Shown here in pieces: positions 53,601-62,365 of a stretch of 64,000 nt of DNA; position 1 is the stretch's first letter, and every line of letters starts with the position of its first letter. Below the pieces are notes generated by a model that did not search any database, was not told where the DNA came from, and was given only the letters and a program-made list of their open reading frames with translations. The stretch is from Pyropia yezoensis. Its lineage: Eukaryota; Rhodophyta; Bangiophyceae; Bangiales; Bangiaceae. Both the position numbers and the translations under genes were made by a program. The DNA lies in assembly GCA_009829735.1 (NCBI GenBank), contig CM020618.1, positions 11,995,119-12,059,118 on the forward strand, given 5' to 3'.

Positions 53601-54665
53601 GACAAGCCATTTTATCGCCGCACAAACAAAACGCTCGCGGACTTCACTCACCAGATTGTGAGGCAAGCACATGGTTCACGCGCAGTGCTGAAGCGCAATG
53701 CCGCCAAGGACGCTATTGCCGCATCCTCTTCGCGTCCCGCAGTGTCTGGGCCTGCCGGACCCAGTTCTGAATGTGGCGCCGGTGTTCATGCCACACTCGG
53801 CCAAGACGCCGTGCCCGGTGGGGGCCTGTCACCAGGTAAGGGTGGTGCGGCTCGTGGAAGCGTCACGGCCGGCACTGCTGCTGGGTCTCGTGGGAGTGCT
53901 GCGAGCGTTCCTGGTGGTGGGGCTTGTGGGGGGGCTGGTTCGGCTCTGAGCACTGCTTCTCGACGCGCTGATGCGTCTCGTAGGGTAATTGGCGCCAGGG
54001 CTGGTGGTTCAGCGTCAGGGGCCCGTGATGGTCCTGCGGCGGACTCTAGAATGGCTGCTTCGCCTCCGGGACGCCCACGGCGGCAGCGGAGGGTATTCCG
54101 CACAGGCATGACCGTCGGTGTGGTTTCTCGGCGCCCGGCTCTGTCAACACTGCCATTGCTGCTCAATCGCTCGCCCTCTGATAAGCTGCGAGTGGTGAGC
54201 GCTGTATACATCGCCGCCCGCCTGGACTGCGGCGCGCGAATGAGGCAACTGCTCCGCGCGGCGCCGTCTTTCCGGCACAAGCCGTGGTACGATGCTGTTT
54301 TGTACGATGGCGACCGTGATGACGAGATGCTGGTTGGGGAAGTGCGTGCGATCATCCGTGAAAGGGGGCAAGAGGTCGCCATCATCTGCAACTGGGAACC
54401 AACTGCGTCACCTTCCGGATGCCCGCTGGCTGAGAGAAATTGCACGCGCCTGAAGTGGGCCACGCCAGCGACGGCCGAGGAGGGAGACTGGTGCTTGCGT
54501 GCCGCTCCTGTGCGCCGTATCCGTCGAGTGATTCACGTCGTTCCAGACTTCTCCGCGTTGGTGCGCGAGCGCGGCGTGGAGGGAAGGCCTCCTGGCAATC
54601 GCGCGGACCTCGGAGAGCTGAGGGCCATGCGGTACTTTGTGAATGACTTTTATCAGTGGGGGTAG
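50655..54665 (+). CDS. Plavaka/CMC-type transposase, four exons
   Basis: Cut-and-paste transposase of about 1204 residues: exons 50655-51798, 51933-52555, 52662-52834 and 52991-54665. All introns are GT-AG, with T-rich tracts before the acceptors, and the frames join cleanly. The N-terminus has a C2H2 finger (CRICSRTFRLSVNRARHMRSAH), as in Plavaka and other KDZ/CMC transposases. The core shows FVLGVHLFSDASHISESGG-AHKLYPLRG...VWHTFAYIP, a CxxCNVQ site, GFDILHVRALW...DLGV and KVHKLLRHVFDAI...GGNEAVHKLDKPF, all in family order. The end HVVPDF...RYFVNDFYQW is typical. A Gly/Ala/Ser-rich stretch separates core and tail. ATG 50655 was chosen as the Met just before the finger. Looks intact, though terminal repeats were not found. 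Possible alternative: a domesticated copy. Confidence 0.8.
51799..51932 (+). other. Intron 1 of Plavaka-type transposase
   Basis: GTAAGT donor, an 11-T tract and a GTGCAG acceptor. Phase 1. Confidence 0.8.
52556..52661 (+). other. Intron 2 of Plavaka-type transposase
   Basis: GTCAGC donor and TTTTTTCTCTTTCGAGCAG acceptor. Phase 0. Confidence 0.75.
52835..52990 (+). other. Intron 3 of Plavaka-type transposase
   Basis: GTAAGT donor and ATGGAACAG acceptor. Phase 2. A 23-nt micro-exon candidate inside would break the frame. Confidence 0.7.
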
Positions 54666-55512
54666 GTACAATATGGTCGCCTCTGCGTGGCTGTCACAGG
54701 TTAGCAGTCGGTCACGCGCCACACTCTCCCACCTCGCACGCATTGCCGGTATGGCATAGTGCAGCCAGCCAAACCGCTCTAGCTCCTGCTAGATGCCATT
54801 GCTGCCGCCTGGTGGTTGGTGCTGTCGCCGCGAACGACCCATATGTACATCCCCCCGCCAGTCGCGGCCCTCCTCCCACGTGACCCTCCGTACCCGTCTC
54901 CGCACCCGCCCCCTGTGCGCTGCCGCTCCCTACGTCTACCGGCCGCCGCATGCATCCCCGGCGGGCCGCCACCACCCCGCACATCGGATGGCGCACTCAC
55001 ACCCGCCACTTTCCCCGACCGGCCACCGCGTCCTTCCCCGCTGGGCTAGGAACACTCTGTAGTGCGGCTGCCGCACCCACTCCCCGTAGGCAGCCGCCAC
55101 CCCCGTTTGGTGTCCGCCAGACCTCCCCCCGTCGGCTGCCGCCCCCCCGGTGGAGCTGTCCGCCTCATCTCCTCAGGCGGGCTGGTACCACACCGTAGTC
55201 AGCCCGTCGCACCCGCGCCGCGTGCTCTGGCGTCACCGCGGTGACCAGGTGCCTCATCCTCCAGCCGCTCCCCTCCGGTACACTGCGTAGGTGCCCGTTG
55301 GGCGACGTTGCCTGCTCCACCCCACAGCTACCTCAAAGCGCTCTTCCGACTGCTCCGCACCCAAGACTACACCTCATCTGCCCTCGCACGCCTCAAGTGC
55401 TGTGCCTCACGGCACACTCCGTCTTGTGTACGTTTGGCACAAAGGAGAACACCGCACAGATGAAGAAACGCAAGTAGCTCACACCATAAACCCTCAGCCC
55501 TCTGAGCACAGG
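54666..55512. other. Intergenic pyrimidine-rich stretch
   Basis: C-rich low-complexity sequence without a supported gene. The boundary of the Plavaka-type element was not found here. Confidence 0.5.
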
Positions 55513-55517
55513 CACTC

Positions 55518-55985
55518 TGTGGCAAAAACCACTCGCACACACAGTACCCAAGTTGGGGCGGTGTGCGAGGGCTGCCTCCCGTGTCGGGGGAACCGGAAGA
55601 AGTGCAAGTCGCACACACTCTATCCCTGTTGTGGGGCAATCCCCCCACGGACAAACAAGATGATGGTGTGTGGTCCAACAGTTTCTTGGTCGGGACGGGG
55701 ACGCAGGGCCAAGCCCCGCTGTCCCTCCCCTTATCCCCCCAGGGTCCACTCAGAATCTCGCCACTCAGAATCTCCCACCCCAGCACCTGCCCACCGGGCC
55801 ACACGAAAATTCAAGACGATAAATGCAGAAAACCCTCAAATCCAAGTTGGATTTACTACTAAGCTAACTATCCCGAACTTAGGGAATATGGACCCAAATG
55901 CAGGGGGAGGAACGGATCAGGCTAGTGGCCTGCCGCCCCTTGCATGGCACGTGTTGCCCCCTACCTGGGGGTCAATACTGCCACA
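55518..55985 (-). repeat. 3' LTR of copy B (468 bp)
   Basis: TGTGGCA...TGCCACA borders. It is the reverse complement of the same LTR family as 6826-7294 and 20908-21374. The polypurine tract abuts at 55986. Confidence 0.95.
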
Positions 55986-56004
55986 CTCCCCTCTCCTCAG
56001 TTCC
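55986..56004 (-). other. Polypurine tract, copy B
   Basis: Minus strand GGAACTGAGGAGAGGGGAG directly before the 3' LTR, identical to copy A. Confidence 0.9.
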
Positions 56005-56326
56005 GACCGACCCGGTCGGCCCTGTGAGGGGGTGCGTAAACGCACGTCTCGGCGTAGGGGGGGACGCGACTTGCTGTCCCCCCTTGAGTACGTAACGCGG
56101 ATGTGGAGGCGGTCACGTTGGCCGCCCCTCTCCTCAAGCTTGCCCACTTGGCAGCTTGCTCTCCTCGGTTCACACCTCACCACCACCACCACTTCTCCTT
56201 CACCTTACACGGGGCCACCCCACGCTGGGGAGGCCACCCGTTTACCCACGATCCGAGTCCCCCTCAACTCGAGGCGGGTCTCGTGCCGCGATAGCCAGGA
56301 CGTCTCTCCCCAACTTGGGGAGAGCC

Positions 56327-58270
56327 ATGGCGACTCCGGGAGTGGAGACGGACTCTCTCGATGAGCGTATGGAGGACACCTCCTACGGTGCAGCGCCTGC
56401 CGGGACTTCCGGCGGGGGCTCCGCGATCGCTCCGGGGGGTGGGACTCCCGCGTCACCCGGCTTTGGGTTGACGGCAGGATCTCCCCCGGAGGCGGGACAA
56501 GTTGTCCCGCGTGAGGCCTTGGGGCGGTGGTTTTACCCCGCTTGGCCTCTGTATGAGGAGGGGTTGACTGTTCTTCGCTGTGGCCGACTCGGCGCAGCGA
56601 TGGGTCGGGTATGGGACCGCCTACGGGAGAAGTATCCCCGTAGGGTCGGGTTCCCTGCCGGCTTCAGGACGGACCAGTTTGCCTTCCTGGACGACGAGGA
56701 GGTCGAGGACGTGCAGCGGGCCAAGGCCATGGTGGACCGCGGGGGAACTATCCCGGGTCCCGGCGACTTGCCGACCTTCACTTGGGACGCGGTGGCAACT
56801 CGCCCCCCGTACCTTCACGAGGCCGATCCGCACACTCATCACTTTGATGTGCGGATGGAGAAGGACTTCCGGCGAGGTCCCTACTTGGTGACCTCGGCTC
56901 AACTTGAGTTTCCTCAGCAGTCTGCTGCCAGTAAGGAGCAATACTACCCGAAGAAGCCCGAGTGGTGGCCTCAAGTTGAGGTCCCCTACGGGTTCCCGGC
57001 ATTGTTGCCACGGTTGCTTGACCACTTCGGCTCCGTCATGTTGACGGCTGGCCCTGATCATCTGGTGTGGGCCATGTTGGCCACCCAGTGGCTCCTCGAG
57101 GTCATGTCGACCTGGGTGTCATGTGTTCAGCGGCGGGGGATGCTCTGGCATCTCCCCCTCCGGCTCATCCAGGGTTTGGAACAGCTCACCCCTCAGCTAG
57201 TTGCTGAGGGGTGCTCGTCAGGACAACTCACTCTACTTGAGGAGATGCTCCGCCTCCACAAGTTTATCGAGTGGGAGAGCATTGAGCACAAGTTGCGCCG
57301 CCCCACTCGGGGGCCCAAGGACGATGGCGCACTTCGCCAGTTCGTGTGGGTCGCTCGTGAACTTCACGACGGCCGTGTGGTCCTACGAGAGGGGTTGGGC
57401 ATCGGGGACTACCCGTATGCCCCGGGGGTGGATCGTCACACTGCGCCACCCCCGGACAAGCCCATAGTTATGGCTGTGCCCTCATATGATGACCATATGA
57501 CTCAACCTACTGCGGGGGCCCCAAGTCGGGGTCGCAGTTACACCCGGGTACCGCCACCTCGGCGTGCCCCTCCGCTTCCTCCTGTTCCTTTCCAGCCTCA
57601 CGGGAACATCCCGATCAGCGTGGCCGTGGAGTCATCCACACCGGTGTCTCCCAACTTGGGGGCCACCCTCCTGACGGTATACCCCAAGTTGGTGTTACCG
57701 CCCACGCCTCTAACCTCAGAGATGATGATCACCACGTTGGTGCGCACCATTTCCTGGTTGGCCGCGTCGACCGCAACCCTCCAAAGTTCCGAGACTCCTC
57801 AACTTGAGGAGCGCGTTCGTACTGCAGTGGCGACCGCGAGTTGCGAGTCGGTGGCGGAGTTTATGACGGCCGAGTTGGCTCGCATTGGGGCTATTATGCC
57901 CCAGCCAACCCCACTTGGGCGTGGCAAGCGTCGTGCGAGCCGGGCATACTCGCCTCCTCGCCGTCGTCGCCGTCACTCGCGGCGCTCTCCCTCCGTGTCG
58001 GAAGACGAGTTGTCTTACTCCGTCTCGGAGTCCTCTACCCCATCGGAGACGGAGTCTGTCCAGCGTCTGCGTCGCAAACTTGCGCGCAAGACCAGGCAGA
58101 AGAGTAGCCACGGTCGGCGCCACTTGCGCGACCGTGAGGGGCGCGACGGTTCCGACTTGGAGCCGCCGCCCCTTCCAACGAGTGGAGACCGTTATCGGCG
58201 TGGGTCTCGCCGCTCGCCTCCACGTGAGGGCGAGGGCCGTGGAGTGGGAGAGTCTAGCATGCGTGCCTAG
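56327..58270 (+). CDS. Antisense ORF between pol and 3' LTR, copy B
   Basis: 647 residues from ATG 56327 (context AGAGCCATGG; the frame is open upstream to 56156), on the strand opposite gag-pol, ending 111 bases from the pol stop. The N-terminus (about 1-80) is Gly/Ser/Pro-rich. The central about 300 residues have normal mixed composition with many Trp/Leu/His (YYPKKPEWWPQVEVPYGFPA; EEMLRLHKFIEWESIEHKLR). A Pro-rich linker and a helical stretch (TSEMMITTLVRTISWLAAST) follow. The tail of about 110 residues is SR-like: RRRRRHSRRSPS, Ser/Glu blocks and RDREGR repeats. This suggests an RNA-binding or nuclear, splicing-factor-like role, but no known domain was seen. Conservation in copy A argues for selection within the family. 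It may be driven from the 340-bp gap next to the LTR or by antisense LTR transcription. Confidence 0.8.
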   Translation: MATPGVETDSLDERMEDTSYGAAPAGTSGGGSAIAPGGGTPASPGFGLTAGSPPEAGQVVPREALGRWFYPAWPLYEEGLTVLRCGRLGAAMGRVWDRLREKYPRRVGFPAGFRTDQFAFLDDEEVEDVQRAKAMVDRGGTIPGPGDLPTFTWDAVATRPPYLHEADPHTHHFDVRMEKDFRRGPYLVTSAQLEFPQQSAASKEQYYPKKPEWWPQVEVPYGFPALLPRLLDHFGSVMLTAGPDHLVWAMLATQWLLEVMSTWVSCVQRRGMLWHLPLRLIQGLEQLTPQLVAEGCSSGQLTLLEEMLRLHKFIEWESIEHKLRRPTRGPKDDGALRQFVWVARELHDGRVVLREGLGIGDYPYAPGVDRHTAPPPDKPIVMAVPSYDDHMTQPTAGAPSRGRSYTRVPPPRRAPPLPPVPFQPHGNIPISVAVESSTPVSPNLGATLLTVYPKLVLPPTPLTSEMMITTLVRTISWLAASTATLQSSETPQLEERVRTAVATASCESVAEFMTAELARIGAIMPQPTPLGRGKRRASRAYSPPRRRRRHSRRSPSVSEDELSYSVSESSTPSETESVQRLRRKLARKTRQKSSHGRRHLRDREGRDGSDLEPPPLPTSGDRYRRGSRRSPPREGEGRGVGESSMRA

Positions 58271-58381
58271 TTGGCAGCTGCCTTTGTTGTGAGAGTGTGA
58301 GGGTTAGGGCTGTAGTTTAAAGCCACTCTGCGTACCACTTCGACTTGAAGCACTCTCTTGGCACTGTTGCTCGGCCTTCCC

Positions 58382-61300
58382 TCACGTTGAGGGAGGGCTG
58401 TTAGGGTCTATCTCGTTCCGGGCACAGTACGCCCGGACCTTCTCAGCAGGAAGGTCCTCCACATACTCCCACGTATCATCCTTGGCTTTGTAGCCAAACC
58501 AACGCACCCTCAACATGAGGCGGTCAGTATCCTCATCCCAGCCGTGGTCGATGAACTTGTCGAACACGTACTCCTGCGGGCCCTGTTTGGCTGCAGGCAG
58601 CGAGGGCAGGCGCCACGTTTTCAAAGCACGCGCCCAAGCTGGGTCGCCTGCAGGCGGTGGTGCAACTTTTACCACGTCCTGTCCGTTCACTGTGCGGACC
58701 CCATCGTCACTTTCGATGGTGAAACGCCGCCCATCAGTACGAAGGACCTGGTACGGCCCCTTCGTCTGGAACACCAACTTACCCCCAGTTGGGGTGTGTG
58801 AGTGGACCAATACCCAGTCACCCTGCTCGGGGACATGCTTGGCGTTGCGCACCTTTTTGTCAAAGGTACGCTTGTAGCGCTTTTGTGCTTTGTCCATCTC
58901 AGCCCTGACTTTAGGGATGAGGTTTTCAAGCCTAGCAGCGAACTCCGCCTTACTCTCAGTAGGAGTGGGCGTACTGCCACCATCCTCCCTAGTTGGGAGC
59001 GGCCGCCGCACGGCAATAGACCGCACGCGACGGGGGGTCACAAAAGCGAGGGGTACTTCCCCGGTAGATGAGTGAACCTGCGAATTGTAGGCAGTGGTCA
59101 GAATAGAAATGTATTGGTCCCACGTCTTCACGTGCTCACTCACATAATGGCGCAGCTGCCTAACAATAGTTTTGTTGAAGCGCTCCACCTGCCCATTAGT
59201 TTGTGGGTGGTAGGGGGTGGCATAGTTTGCCTTAACCCCCAACATATCCAGCACTCCTTGAAACAGTACAGACGCAAATTGCGGTCCATTGTCCGATAGT
59301 GTACTATCCGGAATGCCATACGCGGCAACCCAGTGATCTAGGAAGGCTGACACGACCGACATGGCCGTGATCTCTGCCAGTGGGATCGCTCGCGTAAGTT
59401 TCGTGAAGCGGTCACAGATGACCAGGAGGTACTGGTTGCCCTCCTCGGTCACTGGCAGTGGCCCAAGGATGTCCATCGCCAACGCGGCGAAGGGCTCCTT
59501 GGCCGGGAACAATAGCATAGCCGTAGTAGGCCGCCGTTCCATCAGACGGTTCTGTGCACAACTTGTGCAGGCAGCCACCCAACTGTAGATGTCCACCACC
59601 ATGGACGGCCAGTAGTACCTGGTCCTCAGGGTCTGGTACAGTTTACTAGACCCCAGGTGTCCACCCGTGGGAGCGTTATGCTCCCTCTCAAGGATACTGT
59701 CCTTGAGGGATGCGGGGACGACAAGTTGTTCGGTCCCCTGGAATACCCCCCTCCTCATGAGGAGGCCATCGTCTCCCAGGAAGAACCGCGTCTCCGCCAC
59801 TGTATCCAGGGTATCCCTCTGCGACTTGCAGAAGGGATCCTCGGCCTGGGCCTTCACTACTTCGTCCAGGGACAGGGGCAAGTACTTCTTGTTCCCTGGC
59901 GCCTCGGGATTCAACGCCTGACCCGAGCGCGTGACTACCCCCACGATGGGGATGTCCTCATCGACTGGGGTGGTGTCCAGTCCCTCGGTCGGTACCCGAG
60001 AGAGGCCGTCGGCAAGGGCATGTTGCCTGCCAGGTCGGTACTCAATATCAAAGTTGAAGGGTGCAAGTCGCACCCTCCACCGGTTGAGACGAGTGTTCGT
60101 ACAGTCCGTCTTGAAGATGAACTGCAACGCGCGGTGGTCACAGCGGATGAGGAACTTCTCACCCTCTAGGTAGTGACGAAGTGACGTCACCGCCCATACC
60201 ACTGCGAGTCCTTCCAACTCGGTGACTCCGTAGTTCTTCTCGGCCGAGTTTAGCCCCTTGCTGAAGTATCCCACCGGCAAGTACTCCTTGTCCGGCTGTT
60301 GCTGAAGCAACACACAACCAAGTTGGTCGTAGCTAGCGTCCACATCCAGGATGTAGTGGCCTCCCAACCTGGGAATAGCCAGGATAGGGGGCTTCAGCAG
60401 AAGGTCCCGAAGAGTCTCAAAGGATTCCTGCTCCACCCGACTTGGGGGAGGCAGGTTCTTCGGTAGCGTTGAGCTCACTAACTCATTCAACGGCTTCGCC
60501 ACTTTGGCGAAGCCCTTAGTGAAACGTCGGTACACGTTACACATCCCGAGGAAGCTCCTCATCTGGGTCTGGGTCCGGGGGTACTGAGCCTTGCGGATGG
60601 CCCTCAAGTTTTTCTCGTTGACACTGAGACGCCCCGGACGGACAACATGTCCCAAGTACTCCACCTCTTGAGTGAAGAGGTGGCACTTACTCGCCTTCAG
60701 TGACACTCCGGCGTCAGCAAGTAGCTTGAACACCTGGCCAAGATGGCCAATGTGTTCCTCCGGACTTCGGGAGAACACAATGATATCGTCTAGGTACACG
60801 AGACAGATCTGCCACCGTACTCCGGCCAGAATCATGTCCATAGCGCGCTGGAAAGTTGCCGGCGCGTTACACAGGCCAAACGGTAGGCGCTTGCACTGGT
60901 AGGTACCACAGTGACAGGTAAAGGTAGTTTTATGCCTGTCCTCCGGGGCAATGGGAATTTGCCAGTACCCCGCGTTACAGTCCAGGGTAGAGAACACGTT
61001 TGCCTCCCCCAGAGAGTCCAGACAGTCATCCATCCGAGGTAGGGGATAACTATCCTTCACCGTGCTCTCGTTGAGCTTACGGTAGTCGATACAGAACCGG
61101 GGGGTCCCATCAACTTTGGGGACGATCACCACCGGACTCGCCCACTCGGCGTTGCTGGCCTCGATCACATCGAGGGCCTCCATGCGAGCAACTTGCTCCT
61201 TAACGAGGGCCCTTGAACGGGGTCCCCCCCTATACGGTTGTTGGCGTATAGGGGGCGCACCGGGTTTCAACTCGATCCGGTGTTGGGTAGCTCTCATGAG

Positions 61301-62365
61301 TCCCAATTGACCATCCCACAACTTGTGATATTGGTCCAAGAGGCGTTCAACTTGAACCCTCAACCTGGGTGGGACACCCTCCATGTTTACCTGGGGCCGA
61401 GGAGAGGCGGCCGACTTGGCTTGTTGCTTCTCCTTTCCGGACTTCGGGTCGCTACTTGCGCCCGCGCTGAGGGTGACCGCTACTACCGGTCCCTCGTGTT
61501 GGTCGATATAGCCGAACTTGGCCCCCGACTTGAAGAACTTGGGCGACGAGCTCAGGTTCATCACCTGGATCCTCCACGGGACTCCGGCTTTGGAGTCCAT
61601 CGTGCCCAGGGCAACATGCACTTGGTGCTTGCGAGCAAGACGGGGGTTAGGGTGCACCAACCCGTTCCCCGCATAATCAGTTACAACATCCACGTGCGCC
61701 ACCGAGTTGGGGGGCAACATGACTTTACGGGCTAAACGCAGAGTAGCAGTAAACCCTTCCCTCACAGAACAAACAGGCTTCGACTGTGAAACTGTCACAG
61801 GAGCCACAGACTTTCCCTTACCAAGGATGGGGATAGTCTCCCCATTCATCAACTTGACCCAGTACTCAGGGCCACAAATCAAAGGCACTTGTGTTACGAC
61901 ATAAGGGGTACCCAGAAGCAGGGGTACCGATATATTCTCAACTACACCATAGGTCACGTCGACCTCATGGGTCCCCAACCGAGTTGGTAGGGTCACGGCA
62001 CCAACGATGGGAAGTACCCCACCATTGATATCGATCAGATGGTCAGCTTTAGACTTCCAGCGTTGGAGCCTCATCCCCTTTGGTAATAGCGACTTGCGTA
62101 TCAAGGAGGCTCCTGACCCGGTATCAAGTACGATACGGGCACAACAGGCGCGGCCGGGGGCAAGTTGCACCCGTCCAGCCACCTGGAAGTTCTCACCCGT
62201 CAGCACCGCGATGACCCGACGTGGGTTTACGTTCTTGGGAAGTCCCACCCGAGGTGGGCGGACTCCCTTAGGTCGCCGCAGTATCCGACACGGTTGGTTC
62301 GTCCTCTTGGCCCACTTGGCCGAGGCTGCCGTTGTGAGCTTCGGACGACCAGCTCCAACGGTCAT
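58382..62365 (-). CDS. pol: Ty3/gypsy pol polyprotein with chromodomain, copy B
   Basis: 1327 residues with the same domain order and spacing as copy A: protease (LDTGSGAS), reverse transcriptase (YLDDIIVFS), RNase H, integrase with HHCC finger and DDE core, and C-terminal chromodomain (RVRWFGYKAKDDTWEYVEDL). Open throughout. The ATG overlaps the gag stop as ATGA at 62362-62365, the same coupling arrangement as in copy A. Confidence 0.95.
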   Translation of the reverse strand: MTVGAGRPKLTTAASAKWAKRTNQPCRILRRPKGVRPPRVGLPKNVNPRRVIAVLTGENFQVAGRVQLAPGRACCARIVLDTGSGASLIRKSLLPKGMRLQRWKSKADHLIDINGGVLPIVGAVTLPTRLGTHEVDVTYGVVENISVPLLLGTPYVVTQVPLICGPEYWVKLMNGETIPILGKGKSVAPVTVSQSKPVCSVREGFTATLRLARKVMLPPNSVAHVDVVTDYAGNGLVHPNPRLARKHQVHVALGTMDSKAGVPWRIQVMNLSSSPKFFKSGAKFGYIDQHEGPVVAVTLSAGASSDPKSGKEKQQAKSAASPRPQVNMEGVPPRLRVQVERLLDQYHKLWDGQLGLMRATQHRIELKPGAPPIRQQPYRGGPRSRALVKEQVARMEALDVIEASNAEWASPVVIVPKVDGTPRFCIDYRKLNESTVKDSYPLPRMDDCLDSLGEANVFSTLDCNAGYWQIPIAPEDRHKTTFTCHCGTYQCKRLPFGLCNAPATFQRAMDMILAGVRWQICLVYLDDIIVFSRSPEEHIGHLGQVFKLLADAGVSLKASKCHLFTQEVEYLGHVVRPGRLSVNEKNLRAIRKAQYPRTQTQMRSFLGMCNVYRRFTKGFAKVAKPLNELVSSTLPKNLPPPSRVEQESFETLRDLLLKPPILAIPRLGGHYILDVDASYDQLGCVLLQQQPDKEYLPVGYFSKGLNSAEKNYGVTELEGLAVVWAVTSLRHYLEGEKFLIRCDHRALQFIFKTDCTNTRLNRWRVRLAPFNFDIEYRPGRQHALADGLSRVPTEGLDTTPVDEDIPIVGVVTRSGQALNPEAPGNKKYLPLSLDEVVKAQAEDPFCKSQRDTLDTVAETRFFLGDDGLLMRRGVFQGTEQLVVPASLKDSILEREHNAPTGGHLGSSKLYQTLRTRYYWPSMVVDIYSWVAACTSCAQNRLMERRPTTAMLLFPAKEPFAALAMDILGPLPVTEEGNQYLLVICDRFTKLTRAIPLAEITAMSVVSAFLDHWVAAYGIPDSTLSDNGPQFASVLFQGVLDMLGVKANYATPYHPQTNGQVERFNKTIVRQLRHYVSEHVKTWDQYISILTTAYNSQVHSSTGEVPLAFVTPRRVRSIAVRRPLPTREDGGSTPTPTESKAEFAARLENLIPKVRAEMDKAQKRYKRTFDKKVRNAKHVPEQGDWVLVHSHTPTGGKLVFQTKGPYQVLRTDGRRFTIESDDGVRTVNGQDVVKVAPPPAGDPAWARALKTWRLPSLPAAKQGPQEYVFDKFIDHGWDEDTDRLMLRVRWFGYKAKDDTWEYVEDLPAEKVRAYCARNEIDPNSPPST

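Noticed and set aside
45993-55066. CACTACAG at 45993 and CTGTAGTG near 55059 as CACTA-type ends of the Plavaka-type element
   Set aside because: Only about eight bases match and the flanking triplets differ, so there is no target duplication.
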